This document shows positions 25,063 to 34,128 of a DNA stretch of 64,000 nt, one piece after another. The stretch is from positions 186,001 through 250,000 of the forward strand of contig NZ_JALHLS010000003.1 of NCBI RefSeq assembly GCF_022844445.1, written 5' to 3'. Within the stretch, counting starts at the first letter, position 1; every line of letters starts with the position of its first letter. The notes under the pieces were generated by a model, which saw nothing but the letters and a program-made list of their open reading frames with translations, was not told the origin of the DNA and made no database searches. The translations under genes and the position numbers were made by a program. The DNA comes from Hyphomonas sp. (GTDB lineage: Bacteria; Pseudomonadota; Alphaproteobacteria; Caulobacterales; Hyphomonadaceae).

Positions 25063-25335
25063 TTACTTCTTGTTCAGGCGCGATTTCAAGTCGGCCTTGG
25101 CCTGGTCCATGCGTGCCTGGAGATCAGCGCGCAGCTTGTCGCGCGCAGGTTTAGGCGTGGCGGGACCCGAATGGCCTGCCGGGGCTGGTCCATCCGGCCC
25201 CGCGCCCCTACCCGGCGCTTCCGCTTCCGGATTTGGCAGCTGCGAGTATCCACAGGTCCAGCAGATCGAAACCAGCGGGGCCAAGGGCGCCTTGCAGATA
25301 TAGCAGGGGGTGTTACCGAAACTATCCTCCGACAT
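25063..25335 (-). CDS. Small zinc-ribbon-like protein
   Basis: 90 residues. Two CxxC pairs (CYIC at about residue 11 and CWTC at 25) form a probable zinc ribbon. A Pro/Ala/Gly-rich linker and a charged C-terminal helix (DKLRADLQARMDQAKADLKSRLNKK) follow. I recognise no named family. Gene reality is supported by the four spaced cysteines and by codon bias in this frame compared with overlapping frames. It lies between hom and the aminotransferase gene, all leftward. Role unknown. Confidence 0.55.
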   Translation of the reverse strand: MSEDSFGNTPCYICKAPLAPLVSICWTCGYSQLPNPEAEAPGRGAGPDGPAPAGHSGPATPKPARDKLRADLQARMDQAKADLKSRLNKK

Positions 25336-25496
25336 CGCGCCGCTCCGTTAAGGTTCAACTCACTCTGACCTTAAAGGCGTAGAAACCGCCCGTTTCAGGT
25401 CAGCGTAACTGAACGCAATAACGGAAAGCGACGGAACGCCTGGCGCCTCGCAGGGTGTGCTGCGGCCTCTGGCCTTGGTGCCCCCTTCGGATCACC

Positions 25497-26708
25497 CTAC
25501 TCCGCTGCCACCGGCTTGATCTCCTTGACGCCGTGGGCGGCGAGGAACTTGCGGATGTTTCGGCCGGCCTGGCGGATGCGCTGTTCGTTCTCGACGAGTG
25601 CGATGCGGACGTAATCGTCGCCGTGCTCACCGAAGCCGGCGCCTGGGGCGACGGCGACGTGCGCTTCGTTGATCAGCTGAATGGAGAACTCGAGGCTGCC
25701 GAGATGGCGCAGCTTCTCCGGGATCGGCGCCCAGGCGAACATCGAGGCTTTCGGGCTCGGCACAGGCCAGCCGGCGCGCGTGAAGCTGTCCACCAGGGCA
25801 TCGCGCCGTGTACGGTAGATCCGGCGGATATCGTCTACGCAGTCCTGCGGCCCGTCGAGCGCCGCCACTGCTGCAACCTGGATCGGCGTATAGGCGCCGT
25901 AATCGAGATAGGATTTCACGCGGGCGAGCGCCGAGATCAGCTTGTCATTGCCGGCTACGAAGCCGACGCGCCAGCCAGCCATTGAATAGGTCTTTGACAT
26001 GGTGGTGAACTCCACCGCAATGTCCTTGGCGCCGTCCACCTGCAGGATCGAAGGCGTCGGCTCGTCGAAATAGATTTCGTTATACGCGAGGTCAGACAGG
26101 ATCCACAGGTCGTGCTTCTTCGCGAACTTCACGGCCTCCTTGTAGAAATCGAGATCGCATACCGCCGCCGTGGGGTTCGACGGAAAGCACAGCACCATCG
26201 CTGTCGGCGGCGGCACTGAATAGCGCACGGCCCGCCCAAGGTTCGACAGATACTGCTCAGGTGTATGCGCCGGCACGCCTCGGATCGAGGCGCCGGCAAT
26301 GATGAATCCAAAATGGTGCAGCGGATAGGACGGATCTGGCGCCAGGATCACGTCGCCCGGTGCGGAGATGGCCTGCGCGAGGTTGGCAAAGCCTTCCTTG
26401 GACCCAAGCGTGACGATGACCTCGCGGTCCTTGTCGAGCTTCACGTCAAACCGGCGCTTGTAATAATCCGTCAGTGCACGGCGCAATCCCGGAATACCGC
26501 GCGAGGCGGAATAGCCGTTGACGTCCGGCTTGCGCGCGGTCTCGACCAGCTTGTCAACGATGTGCTTCGGCGTCGGCAGGTCCGGATTGCCCATGCCGAG
26601 GTCGATGATGTCTGCGCCCTTCGCGCGCAGCGCCGCCTTGGTGCGATTGACCTGTTCGAAGACATAGGGCGGCAAGCGCCGGATCTTGTGAAAATCTGTA
26701 TTGATCAT
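25497..26708 (-). CDS. Class I/II aminotransferase, AlaC-like
   Basis: PLP-dependent aminotransferase of 403 residues. Seen: IIDLGMGNPDLPTPKHIVDKL, VNGYSASRGIPGLRRAL, SNPTAAVCDLDFY, ILSDLAYNEIYFDEP, the PLP-lysine block TTMSKTYSMAGWRVGF (Lys near residue 240) and VRIALVENEQRIRQA with the carboxylate-binding Arg. It is closest in pattern to the AlaC/AlaA alanine-pyruvate or related aspartate aminotransferases. The start (ATG 26708) overlaps the end of the upstream lipoprotein gene by four bases, so the genes are coupled. Confidence 0.85.
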   Translation of the reverse strand: MINTDFHKIRRLPPYVFEQVNRTKAALRAKGADIIDLGMGNPDLPTPKHIVDKLVETARKPDVNGYSASRGIPGLRRALTDYYKRRFDVKLDKDREVIVTLGSKEGFANLAQAISAPGDVILAPDPSYPLHHFGFIIAGASIRGVPAHTPEQYLSNLGRAVRYSVPPPTAMVLCFPSNPTAAVCDLDFYKEAVKFAKKHDLWILSDLAYNEIYFDEPTPSILQVDGAKDIAVEFTTMSKTYSMAGWRVGFVAGNDKLISALARVKSYLDYGAYTPIQVAAVAALDGPQDCVDDIRRIYRTRRDALVDSFTRAGWPVPSPKASMFAWAPIPEKLRHLGSLEFSIQLINEAHVAVAPGAGFGEHGDDYVRIALVENEQRIRQAGRNIRKFLAAHGVKEIKPVAAE

Positions 26709-27133
26709 GGCGTGATCAGGCCTTCGGTTACGCGCGGCACGTTGAAACTGGCCCGGATCGCCGCGATCTCGGTCTCAGTGAAGAAGTCCCCCGGCGGCAG
26801 CCCCGGCTCGAATTCGCTGCGGATTTCCGCGGCGATGGCCACGATTTCAGCCTCCCCGATCGCCGGCGCCTGTGCCCGGGCATCCGTCGCGAAAGCCGCC
26901 TGGATAATCGCCATCTCCGCGCCGGAGACCGTTAACGCCTTGCCGGGCTTCCAGTTCGGGTCCACCGTGGGGATGTCGGCGATTTCGGGATAGCCCTCGC
27001 CGCGGATTTCGGCCCGGCGTTCGCCGTACCATGCGGGCGCATCGGCCATCGCGTTGCGCACCTTCGAAAACGAAGTGCAGCCTGAGGCCAGCATAAGTGG
27101 CACGCCACAGAGGAGAATCGCCGTGTTTTTCAT
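26705..27133 (-). CDS. Hypothetical lipoprotein
   Basis: 142 residues from ATG 27133. N-terminal signal with lipobox LASGC (Cys near residue 19), so a lipid-anchored envelope protein is predicted. The remainder has two similar segments, ALTVSGAEMAIIQAAFATDARA and GDFFTETEIAAIRASFNVPR, suggesting an internal repeat of about 60 residues. I do not recognise a family. It overlaps the aminotransferase start by four bases and diverges from phaC. Confidence 0.6.
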   Translation of the reverse strand: MKNTAILLCGVPLMLASGCTSFSKVRNAMADAPAWYGERRAEIRGEGYPEIADIPTVDPNWKPGKALTVSGAEMAIIQAAFATDARAQAPAIGEAEIVAIAAEIRSEFEPGLPPGDFFTETEIAAIRASFNVPRVTEGLITP

Positions 27134-27148
27134 GGTTAATCTCATTAA

Positions 27149-27165
27149 ATCACAAACATTGTGAT
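27149..27165. promoter_or_regulatory. Perfect 7-3-7 palindrome between lipoprotein gene and phaC
   Basis: ATCACAA and TTGTGAT form a perfect inverted repeat around ACA, 7 bases before the phaC start and 16 bases before the divergent lipoprotein gene. The position suits an operator acting on one or both genes. The regulator is unknown; it does not match the CRP or PhaR consensus as I know them. Confidence 0.4.
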
Positions 27166-27171
27166 GGATAG

Positions 27172-29037
27172 ATGAGCGCGAAAAACGGGGCAAAACTAGG
27201 ACCTATGAGCAGCGCAAACACACCAACGACCGGTCAGGAGCCCCTCGCCGCCCTTATGGCGGCGCAGGACCCCCTGCGCTGGCAAGTGCTGATGACCACG
27301 ATGGCGCTCGCAAATACCGAGTCCCAGGCTTTGATGACCGAAGTCATGACTGGTTCCGGGCCCCTCTCCACGGTCACCAAAGGCGACCCGATGGGGGCCA
27401 CGGACGCCTTCCGCCAGGTCGGCCAGAGCCTGGCCATGAACCCGATGGCCCTGATGCAGGCCAATATGGAGCTGATGCAGGGCTGGATGAAGCTCTGGCA
27501 GGAAATGATTTCCGAGACCGTTTCCCAGGAAGCCCCCAAGGAAAAGGACAAACGCTTCGCCGACCCTGAGTGGCAGGTGAACCCCGCCTTCAAGTTCATC
27601 CGCAAGGCCTATGACGTCAATTCGAAGTGGATGAACAGCCTCGCAGACCGCGCCACCGGGATGGACCCGGCCGTCCAGCTGCGCGCTCGTTTCTTCATGC
27701 AGCTGCTGACCGAGAGCCTCTCGCCCACCAACTTCCTCGGCACCAACCCGCAGGCCCTGCGCACTTTCATCGAAAGCGGCGGCGAAAGCGTGCTTGCGGG
27801 CCTTCGCATGGCCCGCGAGGATGTCCGCAAGGGCAACGGCAAGCTCTACATATCGCAAACCGACGAGACGCCCTTCGAGGTCGGCGTCAACATCGCCACC
27901 GCGCCCGGCCAAGTTGTGTTCCGCAACGACCTGCTCGAACTGATCCAGTACGCGCCCACCCAGCCGCAAGCTTATGCCAAACCGCTCCTGATCTTCCCGC
28001 CCTGGATCAACAAGTTCTACATCCTCGACCTGCGCGCCGAGAACTCGATGATCCGCTGGCTCGTCGACCGGGGCCTCACGGTCTTCGTTGTCTCCTGGCG
28101 CTCCGCCGACAAGGTGACGAAAGATTATGACTGGGACGATTACGTCAAGAAGGGCATCTACGCTGCCACCGAAGCCGCGCTGCAGGCCTCCGGCGCCAAG
28201 CAGCTCAACGCCGTCGGCTACTGTATCGGCGGCACGCTGCTCACCTCCGCGCTCGCCCACATGTCGGCCACCGGTTACGACAAGATTTCTGCCGCCACCT
28301 TCTTCGCCTCACAATCGGACTTCGAACTCGCCGGCGATCTGAAAGTGTTCACCGATGGTCCGGGCCGGGATTATGTCTACGGATTGATCGACGAGCATGG
28401 CGGGATCATGCCTGGCAAGGATATGTACGAAACCTTCAACTGGCTGCGCCCGATCGATCTCGTGTGGCGCTATGTCGTTGACATGTACATGCTCGGCAAG
28501 CCGCCGCGACCGTTCGACCTGCTCTACTGGAACGCCGACCAGACCAATATTCCTGGTCCCGTTCACCGCCGGTATCTCAAGGAATGCTATTCCGAGAATC
28601 GCCTGGCGAAAGGTGAATACACCGTACTCGGAATAAAGGTCGATCCCGCGAACATCAAGATTCCCGTGATGCTGCAAGCTTCGAAGGACGACCATATTGT
28701 CCCCTATGAAAGCGTGTTCCGCACCGCGAAACTCTATGGCGGCGACGCGACCTTCGTACTCTCCGGCTCGGGCCATATCGCCGGCGTGGTGAACCACCCC
28801 GACGCGAAGAAGTATCAGCACTGGGTAAATCCCGGCAAGCTCGGTGCTTCGGCGAACGAATGGCTCGACACCGCCACCGAAGTCGGCGGCAGCTGGTGGC
28901 CCACATGGTGGGACTGGCTGAAGCCCAAGTCGGGCCGGAAGGTTTCCGTGGTCGAACCGAAGGAGATGGGCCTCGGCGCAGCGCCGGGTAGCTATGCCAA
29001 GGTGCGCCTCGCCGACATCAAGCTTCCGCCCGGCTGA
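27172..29037 (+). CDS. phaC: Class I poly(3-hydroxyalkanoate) synthase
   Basis: Polymerises hydroxyacyl-CoA to storage polyester on the granule surface. 621 residues from ATG 27172; ATG 27205 would give 610. The N-terminal PhaC_N domain includes FNEY-like text around KFIRKAYDVNSKWMNSLAD. The alpha/beta fold carries the lipase-like box GYCIGG (catalytic Cys about residue 351), the catalytic Asp in SKDDHIVPYE and the His in GSGHIAGVVNHP. The PhaE/PhaR-free class I type is indicated by length. No phaA, phaB or phasin gene is adjacent. A perfect palindrome lies directly upstream. Confidence 0.93.
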   Translation: MSAKNGAKLGPMSSANTPTTGQEPLAALMAAQDPLRWQVLMTTMALANTESQALMTEVMTGSGPLSTVTKGDPMGATDAFRQVGQSLAMNPMALMQANMELMQGWMKLWQEMISETVSQEAPKEKDKRFADPEWQVNPAFKFIRKAYDVNSKWMNSLADRATGMDPAVQLRARFFMQLLTESLSPTNFLGTNPQALRTFIESGGESVLAGLRMAREDVRKGNGKLYISQTDETPFEVGVNIATAPGQVVFRNDLLELIQYAPTQPQAYAKPLLIFPPWINKFYILDLRAENSMIRWLVDRGLTVFVVSWRSADKVTKDYDWDDYVKKGIYAATEAALQASGAKQLNAVGYCIGGTLLTSALAHMSATGYDKISAATFFASQSDFELAGDLKVFTDGPGRDYVYGLIDEHGGIMPGKDMYETFNWLRPIDLVWRYVVDMYMLGKPPRPFDLLYWNADQTNIPGPVHRRYLKECYSENRLAKGEYTVLGIKVDPANIKIPVMLQASKDDHIVPYESVFRTAKLYGGDATFVLSGSGHIAGVVNHPDAKKYQHWVNPGKLGASANEWLDTATEVGGSWWPTWWDWLKPKSGRKVSVVEPKEMGLGAAPGSYAKVRLADIKLPPG

Positions 29038-29048
29038 TCACGCGCGGT

Positions 29049-29420
29049 TCAGAGCCAGTAAGGCTCAGCCTTGTAGTGCGTATACACCGTTTCCTCGTAG
29101 TCGCGGTCATCGAGGCGGCCAAACTCGTTCGCCTCCATGTGCGGAGCCGCTTCAAGATCGACGCGTGACAGGCTCACCACGTAACCCTCCCGCTGCTTAT
29201 CATACACCATCGTCTTCCACGGCATCGGATGGCGCTTCTCGCCCATGCGGAGGAACCCACCGAACGCCATGACGGCATACACGACATGGCCGGTACTGCG
29301 GTCGATCATCACCGAATCCACCGTGCCGAGCTTTTCGCCGTCGAGGTTGAAAACGGCAGTGCCTTCAACCCGGCTGGAGCTGATCAGGCGAGCGGATGTG
29401 GTCCCTGGTATCGTGTCCAT
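29049..29420 (-). CDS. PRC-barrel domain protein
   Basis: 123 residues from ATG 29420, with GGAG six bases upstream. The N-terminal half (SSRVEGTAVFNLDGEKLGTVDSVMIDRSTGHVVYAVMAFGGF) is a PRC-barrel. The C-terminal part (MEANEFGRLDDRDYEETVYTHYKAEPYW) is the usual tail of these small alphaproteobacterial proteins. Function is not established for this subgroup. It is convergent with phaC, separated by 11 bases. Confidence 0.85.
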   Translation of the reverse strand: MDTIPGTTSARLISSSRVEGTAVFNLDGEKLGTVDSVMIDRSTGHVVYAVMAFGGFLRMGEKRHPMPWKTMVYDKQREGYVVSLSRVDLEAAPHMEANEFGRLDDRDYEETVYTHYKAEPYWL

Positions 29421-29499
29421 ATTGTACTCCGTAGCAGACGGGCGCGGGCGCCCTGGTTCACAACGGATGGCGTACAGAAATGTTCCCGGTGAAAGAGGA

Positions 29500-30435
29500 C
29501 TACCCTTCCAGTCCAGCCCCCTCATCCAGGCCAAGCGCGATGTTTAGGTTCTGCACCGCCGCGCCCGAGGCGCCCTTGCCGAGATTGTCCAGCCGCGCCA
29601 CCAGGCGCGCCTGCTCATCCGTGCCGAACACGTAAAGCTCCAGCCGGTTGGTCTCGTTGCAACCTTCAGCGCCGAGTGTCTTCATCACATCGCCCTCGCC
29701 CAGCGGGACGACCTTAACGAACCGCTCGCCCGCATACGTCGCCTTCAGCTGAGCGTGCAGCGCGGCACGCTTCGGCTTTTTCGGCAGCGCCCAGAGCGTC
29801 AGCGGCACCTCGATAATCATCCCCTGCGCAAACCGCCCGACCGCCGGCATGAACAGCGGCATCTGTGCAAGACCCGCATGCTTCTTCATTTCCGGCGGAT
29901 GCTTGTGTGTCTGACCCATCGCATAGATGCGGTAGTTGTCCTCGGTCTGGCGTTCCTCGAACTCCGCAATCATCGGCTTGCCGCCGCCCGAATATCCGGA
30001 CACGGCGTTCACCGTCAGCGGCCAGTCATGCGGCACCAGCCCGGAAACGATCAGTGGGCGGACGAGAGCAATGAACCCGGTCGGATAGCAGCCCGGATTG
30101 GAAATCCTGGACGAGGCGGCGATTGCCGCGCGCTGCCCTTTGTCCATTTCTGGAAAGCCGTAGACCCAACCGGGCGAAGTCCGATGCGCTGTCGAGGCAT
30201 CGATGATGACCGTATTCGGATTCTCGACAAGACTGACCGCGAGGCGCGCCGCATCATCCGGCAGGCACAGGATTACCGCGTCGGCCTTCTTCATGATCGC
30301 CCCGCGCGCGTTTGCATCCTTGCGCTTGACCTCGTCGATCGACAACAGCTCCAGGTCGTCGCGCGCCTTCAGGCGAGCCGCAATCTGCAAGCCCGTTGTG
30401 CCGGCTTCGCCATCAATGAAAACCTTGGGTTTCAT
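29500..30435 (-). CDS. argC: N-acetyl-gamma-glutamyl-phosphate reductase (type 2)
   Basis: NADPH-dependent reductase of arginine synthesis. 311 residues, the shorter type 2 form. Seen: VFIDGEAGTTGLQIAARL, DASTAHRTSPGWVYGFPE, the catalytic Cys in SNPGCYPTGFIALVRPL, and HKHPPEMKKHAGL. It follows rpsI on the same strand but is separated by a clear terminator, so it is probably transcribed mainly from its own promoter. ATG 30435. Confidence 0.93.
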   Translation of the reverse strand: MKPKVFIDGEAGTTGLQIAARLKARDDLELLSIDEVKRKDANARGAIMKKADAVILCLPDDAARLAVSLVENPNTVIIDASTAHRTSPGWVYGFPEMDKGQRAAIAASSRISNPGCYPTGFIALVRPLIVSGLVPHDWPLTVNAVSGYSGGGKPMIAEFEERQTEDNYRIYAMGQTHKHPPEMKKHAGLAQMPLFMPAVGRFAQGMIIEVPLTLWALPKKPKRAALHAQLKATYAGERFVKVVPLGEGDVMKTLGAEGCNETNRLELYVFGTDEQARLVARLDNLGKGASGAAVQNLNIALGLDEGAGLEG

Positions 30436-30462
30436 GCGCCCACTCCTTCGAGATCAGGGGCC

Positions 30463-30496
30463 AAAACAAAACGGGCGCCTCGTTTCCGAAGCGCCC
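30463..30496 (-). terminator. Rho-independent terminator after rpsI
   Basis: GGGCGCCTCG (30473-30482) pairs with CGAAGCGCCC (30487-30496) around TTTC with one mismatch. In the leftward direction it is followed by TTTTGTTTT. It lies about 30 bases after the rpsI stop. Confidence 0.85.
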
Positions 30497-30525
30497 GCCA
30501 GAGAACTGGATAAACCTTGTGCGGT

Positions 30526-31008
30526 TTAGCGCTTCGAGAACTGGAAGCTGCGGCGGGCTTTCGCCTTGCCGTACTTCTTGCGCTCGACCACGCGCGGGTC
30601 ACGGGTCATGAAGCCGAAGGGCTTGAGCACCGGGCGAAGGCCCGGCTCGAACGCAACGAGCGCGCGCGAAATGCCGTGACGGACCGCGCCGGCCTGGCCC
30701 ATAAGGCCCGAACCCTTGACGGTGCAGATTACGTCGAACTCGCTCGCGCGGCCGGCTTCGATCAGCGGCTGGGCGATGACCATGCGAAGCACGGGGCGCG
30801 CAAAGTAGGTTTCCTGATCACGACCGTTGATCGTGATCTTGCCGGTACCGCGCTTGATCCAGACCCGGGCCGTAGCCTCCTTGCGGCGGCCAGTGCCGTA
30901 GGCGCGGCCCAGCGCGTCGATCTTCGGCTCGGCTTTAACAGCCGGTTGGGCCGACGGTGCGCCGGTCAGGGCGCCAAGGTCTTTCAGGGAAGCAGAGGTA
31001 TCGGTCAT
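30526..31008 (-). CDS. rpsI: 30S ribosomal protein S9
   Basis: 160 residues with the S9 core from [31 protein letters not shown] to the invariant tail [11 protein letters not shown], whose last residues reach the tRNA in the P site. The first 35 residues are an alphaproteobacterial-type extension. Starts five bases after rplM stops, the universal rplM-rpsI pair. Confidence 0.97.
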   Translation of the reverse strand: MTDTSASLKDLGALTGAPSAQPAVKAEPKIDALGRAYGTGRRKEATARVWIKRGTGKITINGRDQETYFARPVLRMVIAQPLIEAGRASEFDVICTVKGSGLMGQAGAVRHGISRALVAFEPGLRPVLKPFGFMTRDPRVVERKKYGKAKARRSFQFSKR

Positions 31009-31013
31009 GTGGA

Positions 31014-31478
31014 TCAGGCCGTTTTCGAGTTCTTGCGGTTCATCGATTTGAAATCGACGACCTCGGGTTGTTGGGCGACGTGCGGATGTTCCGCACCGGC
31101 ATAGATGCGCAGCTTGCCGAACTGCTGGCGCGACAGCGCGCTTTCACGCGGCATCATGCGCTTCACGGCCAGTTCCAGAGCGCGCTCCGGGAAGCGGCCG
31201 GACAGGATCTTGCCGGCGGTGGTCGACTTGATGCCGCCCGGGTAGCCGGTGTGGCGGTAGTAGACCTTGTCGGTCAGCTTGTTGCCGGTGAAGACCGCCT
31301 TGTCAGCGTTGATTACAACGACGTGATCGCCGGTGTCGACATGGGGGGTAAAGTCAGGGCGGTGCTTGCCGCGGAGACGTTTCGCGACGTAAGAAGCAAG
31401 CCGTCCGACGACGACGCCTGTCGCGTCGATCACGACCCACTTAGTCTCTACGCCTACTGGTGCGTTATAGGTTTTCAT
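31014..31478 (-). CDS. rplM: 50S ribosomal protein L13
   Basis: 154 residues. [62 protein letters not shown] and [30 protein letters not shown] are the standard L13 blocks. First gene of the rplM-rpsI unit. An unrelated gene diverges 38 bases away, so the promoter must be close to 31480-31516. Confidence 0.97.
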   Translation of the reverse strand: MKTYNAPVGVETKWVVIDATGVVVGRLASYVAKRLRGKHRPDFTPHVDTGDHVVVINADKAVFTGNKLTDKVYYRHTGYPGGIKSTTAGKILSGRFPERALELAVKRMMPRESALSRQQFGKLRIYAGAEHPHVAQQPEVVDFKSMNRKNSKTA

Positions 31479-31516
31479 TGCTCTGCTCAGAGCCTCTCAA
31501 TTTCGGAGTTCCAGGA

Positions 31517-32491
31517 ATGCAAATTAAGGGCTGGCGTTTAGTCGCCGCTTCTCCCTTTGTCAACGCGGCTGCCGGGGCCATCCTGCTTTTTGGCGCAGCG
31601 GCCTGTTCCCGTAGCGAAAAGGAGCCTGAAGCCCCCGCTCAGGCTGCCCCAATTGCTGCAGGATTGGAGCTTCCGGCCGTCTGGTCAACCCGCCCCCTTT
31701 CCGGCCCCGTCCGGGACGTGGCGATGTCCACCGGCGGCGGCGCCGTGCTGGCGGTTGCCTATGATGGCGGCGGCCTTGAGTTCTTCGATATGGAAGGAGA
31801 GCGGATCGGTGAGCCGTCCCTGTTCCGGCTGAAGGCCATTGCCGATGGGCGCTCCACCACCATCGGCGACTCCTCTGTCACCCTCTTCCCGGGCATCACC
31901 GAGGCCGGCGAGATCAAGGGCTATGTCTACAGCCCGGGCCTCGTGGCCCCGACCCAGATCGACCTGCCGATCGTGGAGGAACGCGCCATCCAGGGCCTCT
32001 GCACGGGGGATTCCAGCGCCGGCGGCCTGATCCGCATCGCCTACTGGACACTGGCCAATTCCATGTCCCTGACCACTGGCGTCCTGTCCGAGGTTAACGG
32101 CGACCTTACCTGGACGCCCGAAGCCGCCACCCGGACGGACTTCCCGGTCACCTCCTGCGTCTTTGCGCGCGGCACCCTCGTCGCCTCGCCCCGCTCGGCC
32201 GATTCTGCCTCGCTGACGCGGGGGGAGGTTTCCGCCCTGCTCTCCCTTGAGGACGGCCGTCCGATCCAGATCTCGACCGATTACGGCATCACGACAACGG
32301 ATGTGGCTGTCCGCGACGGCATCACCATTCAGGCCCCCCGCAACCCGACCGCCATAACCGCCCTTGGCACACTGCCGGCCGGCGGATTTCCCGGCGGGGT
32401 TGTCGTCGTTGCAGGCGAAAATGCCTCAGGCGAGCATCAGGTCGTCTTCATCGACCCGAGCCAGATCACTCTTGAACCGGTGACGGAGTAG
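31517..32491 (+). CDS. Hypothetical lipoprotein, possibly beta-propeller
   Basis: 324 residues from ATG 31517; a longer frame from 31460 has no better signal. The N-terminal signal ends in AAAC, a plausible lipobox. The rest shows repeating strand patterns (VRDVAMSTGGGAVLAVAYDGGGLEFFDMEGERIGE and later similar units) that recall phytase-like beta-propellers, but no catalytic motif is evident to me. It is convergent with ctaA, their 3' ends overlapping by 26 bases. Function unknown. Confidence 0.55.
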   Translation: MQIKGWRLVAASPFVNAAAGAILLFGAAACSRSEKEPEAPAQAAPIAAGLELPAVWSTRPLSGPVRDVAMSTGGGAVLAVAYDGGGLEFFDMEGERIGEPSLFRLKAIADGRSTTIGDSSVTLFPGITEAGEIKGYVYSPGLVAPTQIDLPIVEERAIQGLCTGDSSAGGLIRIAYWTLANSMSLTTGVLSEVNGDLTWTPEAATRTDFPVTSCVFARGTLVASPRSADSASLTRGEVSALLSLEDGRPIQISTDYGITTTDVAVRDGITIQAPRNPTAITALGTLPAGGFPGGVVVVAGENASGEHQVVFIDPSQITLEPVTE

Positions 32492-33512
32492 CCGGCGCGG
32501 CGGCCCGCCACACGAGGTAAACGGCCGCCAGCGTCACGATCACGCCGAGCCCCTGATGCACCAGCGCGAGCGTCAGGGGCGCGGCATTCAGCAGCGTCAG
32601 GATGCCCCACAGGGCCTGTGCGCTCACCAGCGCGGCCAGCACCGCGAACGGCCGCGCCAGCGCCCCGCCCCAGTATCTCCAGGCGGCCCAGAGGCTAAGG
32701 CCCCACAGCACATAGGCAAGGACGCGGTGATTGAACTGCGTCGCTGCGCGCCCCTCGAAGAGGCTGCGGATTCCGAGATCGCCCTGAATGTAGTGAGACG
32801 GCACCAGTTCACCCGCCATCAGCGGCCAGTCATTGTAGCTGCGCCCGGCATCGAGCCCCGCCACCAGCGCGCCCGCGGCCATCTGCATGAAGACCAGCGC
32901 CAAGAGCAGGATCGACGTGCGCCGCCCCTCCGGCGCCGCCGCACGCGGCGCGCCCCGGAGCGACAGCCAGAGCCAGGTGATCACGCACAGGATCAGCAGC
33001 GCCAGCGAGAAGTGCGTCATCAGCCGATAGGGCGCGACCGAAACCCGGTCCGTATCGCCCATCCCGCTGGCCACCATCCACCAGCCGATCGCCCCCTGCA
33101 GTCCGCCAAGCGCTACGAGACCGAGCAGCTTCCAGCCGAGCCCGCCCCCCAGCCAGCGCCGGGCCGCGAACACGGCCAGGCCGATCACCGCCACTAGCCC
33201 GATAAACCGCCCAAGCTGGCGATGGCCCCATTCCCACCAGTAAATGAACTGGAACTCGGCCAGTGACATGCCGTGGTTCTGGAGCTTGTACTGGGTTGTC
33301 TCCCGGTACTTGTCGAACTCCGCCAGCCAGCTGGCTTCATCCAGCGGCGGCAGTGCGCCCTTCACGGGCTGCCATTCGGTGATGGAGAGCCCGGAATCCG
33401 TAAGCCGGGTTGCTCCGCCCACAAGGATGGTCGCATAGACCAGCAGGCCCAGTAGGATCAGCCACGCCCGGATCCAGCGTGCGGCAACGGGTGAAATTGC
33501 GTTTGCAGCCAT
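32466..33512 (-). CDS. ctaA: Heme A synthase (CtaA/COX15)
   Basis: Oxidises the methyl group of heme O to make heme A for cytochrome c oxidase. 348 residues from ATG 33512 with about eight membrane helices. Seen: LVGGATRLTDSGLSITEWQPVKGALPP, EFQFIYWWEWGHRQLGRFIGL (heme His), YRLMTHFSLALLI, FNHRVLAYVLW and ALVHQGLGV, giving the four conserved His positions of type 2 COX15 enzymes. The longer frame to 33542 adds only polar residues. Confidence 0.93.
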   Translation of the reverse strand: MAANAISPVAARWIRAWLILLGLLVYATILVGGATRLTDSGLSITEWQPVKGALPPLDEASWLAEFDKYRETTQYKLQNHGMSLAEFQFIYWWEWGHRQLGRFIGLVAVIGLAVFAARRWLGGGLGWKLLGLVALGGLQGAIGWWMVASGMGDTDRVSVAPYRLMTHFSLALLILCVITWLWLSLRGAPRAAAPEGRRTSILLLALVFMQMAAGALVAGLDAGRSYNDWPLMAGELVPSHYIQGDLGIRSLFEGRAATQFNHRVLAYVLWGLSLWAAWRYWGGALARPFAVLAALVSAQALWGILTLLNAAPLTLALVHQGLGVIVTLAAVYLVWRAAAPATPSPVQE

Positions 33513-33588
33513 GCCGCCTAAATCATCCGGACGCGGGCGCAATCAAGAGGCGCCAACGTCGCATCAGCTTCAGGAGCCGCTCCGCCCC

Positions 33589-33792
33589 ATGCGCAAGCCC
33601 ATCGCCGTCGTGCTGATGCTCGCCTTCATGGCGCTCTGGATCTGGGGCGCCGGCACCCTCGGCACCATGATCGCCGGCAGCTCCGCCTGGCTGCAGCTTG
33701 TCTACTATATTGTCGCAGGCTTCGGCTGGATCCTCCCTCTTCGCCCGCTGCTGAAGTGGATGAACGCGAACGAGCCCCCGGAAGACGACTGA
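33589..33792 (+). CDS. DUF2842-type small membrane protein
   Basis: 67 residues: two membrane helices (IAVVLMLAFMALWIWGAGTLGTMI and LQLVYYIVAGFGWILPLRPLLKWM) and a short acidic tail. This matches the alphaproteobacterial DUF2842 family by length and layout. Function unknown. ATG 33589; a GGAG lies somewhat far upstream. It diverges from ctaA. Confidence 0.7.
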   Translation: MRKPIAVVLMLAFMALWIWGAGTLGTMIAGSSAWLQLVYYIVAGFGWILPLRPLLKWMNANEPPEDD

Positions 33793-34128
33793 AGGGCCCC
33801 TTCGCCTCGCGCCGCCCCAACCCGCCTCATCCTGGATAGGGCTGGGGTGGCGCGAGGCGGGCTCTGTTCTCAGGCCTGCACATCCGAAGACCGCGCGATC
33901 CGCACTGCCACGAAAGTCGCTGATCCTTCCGCCTGCGGAGCATAAGGGCCTGATTAGGGACATTGGCACGATCCGGCTAGCTCGGGGCGCCCGGTCTATA
34001 TCCATTGAACACAAGCTGACCGCTCTCCGCTGGACCCGGCAAAAGCCGGGAGGAGCAGAAGCCGAGTATGCAGAATGACAAACCGCCCGGGAGGCCCCGC
34101 ATCCGGCCACACATCCTTCGCGCAGAGC
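33793..34128. repeat. Intergenic region with long hairpin and REP-like element
   Basis: 336 bases without a credible gene. CGCCTCGCGCC (33803-33813) pairs perfectly with GGCGCGAGGCG (33849-33859), and inner bases extend the stem to about 21 pairs with two mismatches. It may serve as a terminator or decay barrier for the small upstream gene. Further on, CCCGGC-AAAA-GCCGGG (34035-34050) sits in a stretch that looks like an interspersed palindromic repeat. Copies elsewhere in the genome cannot be checked here. Confidence 0.5.
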
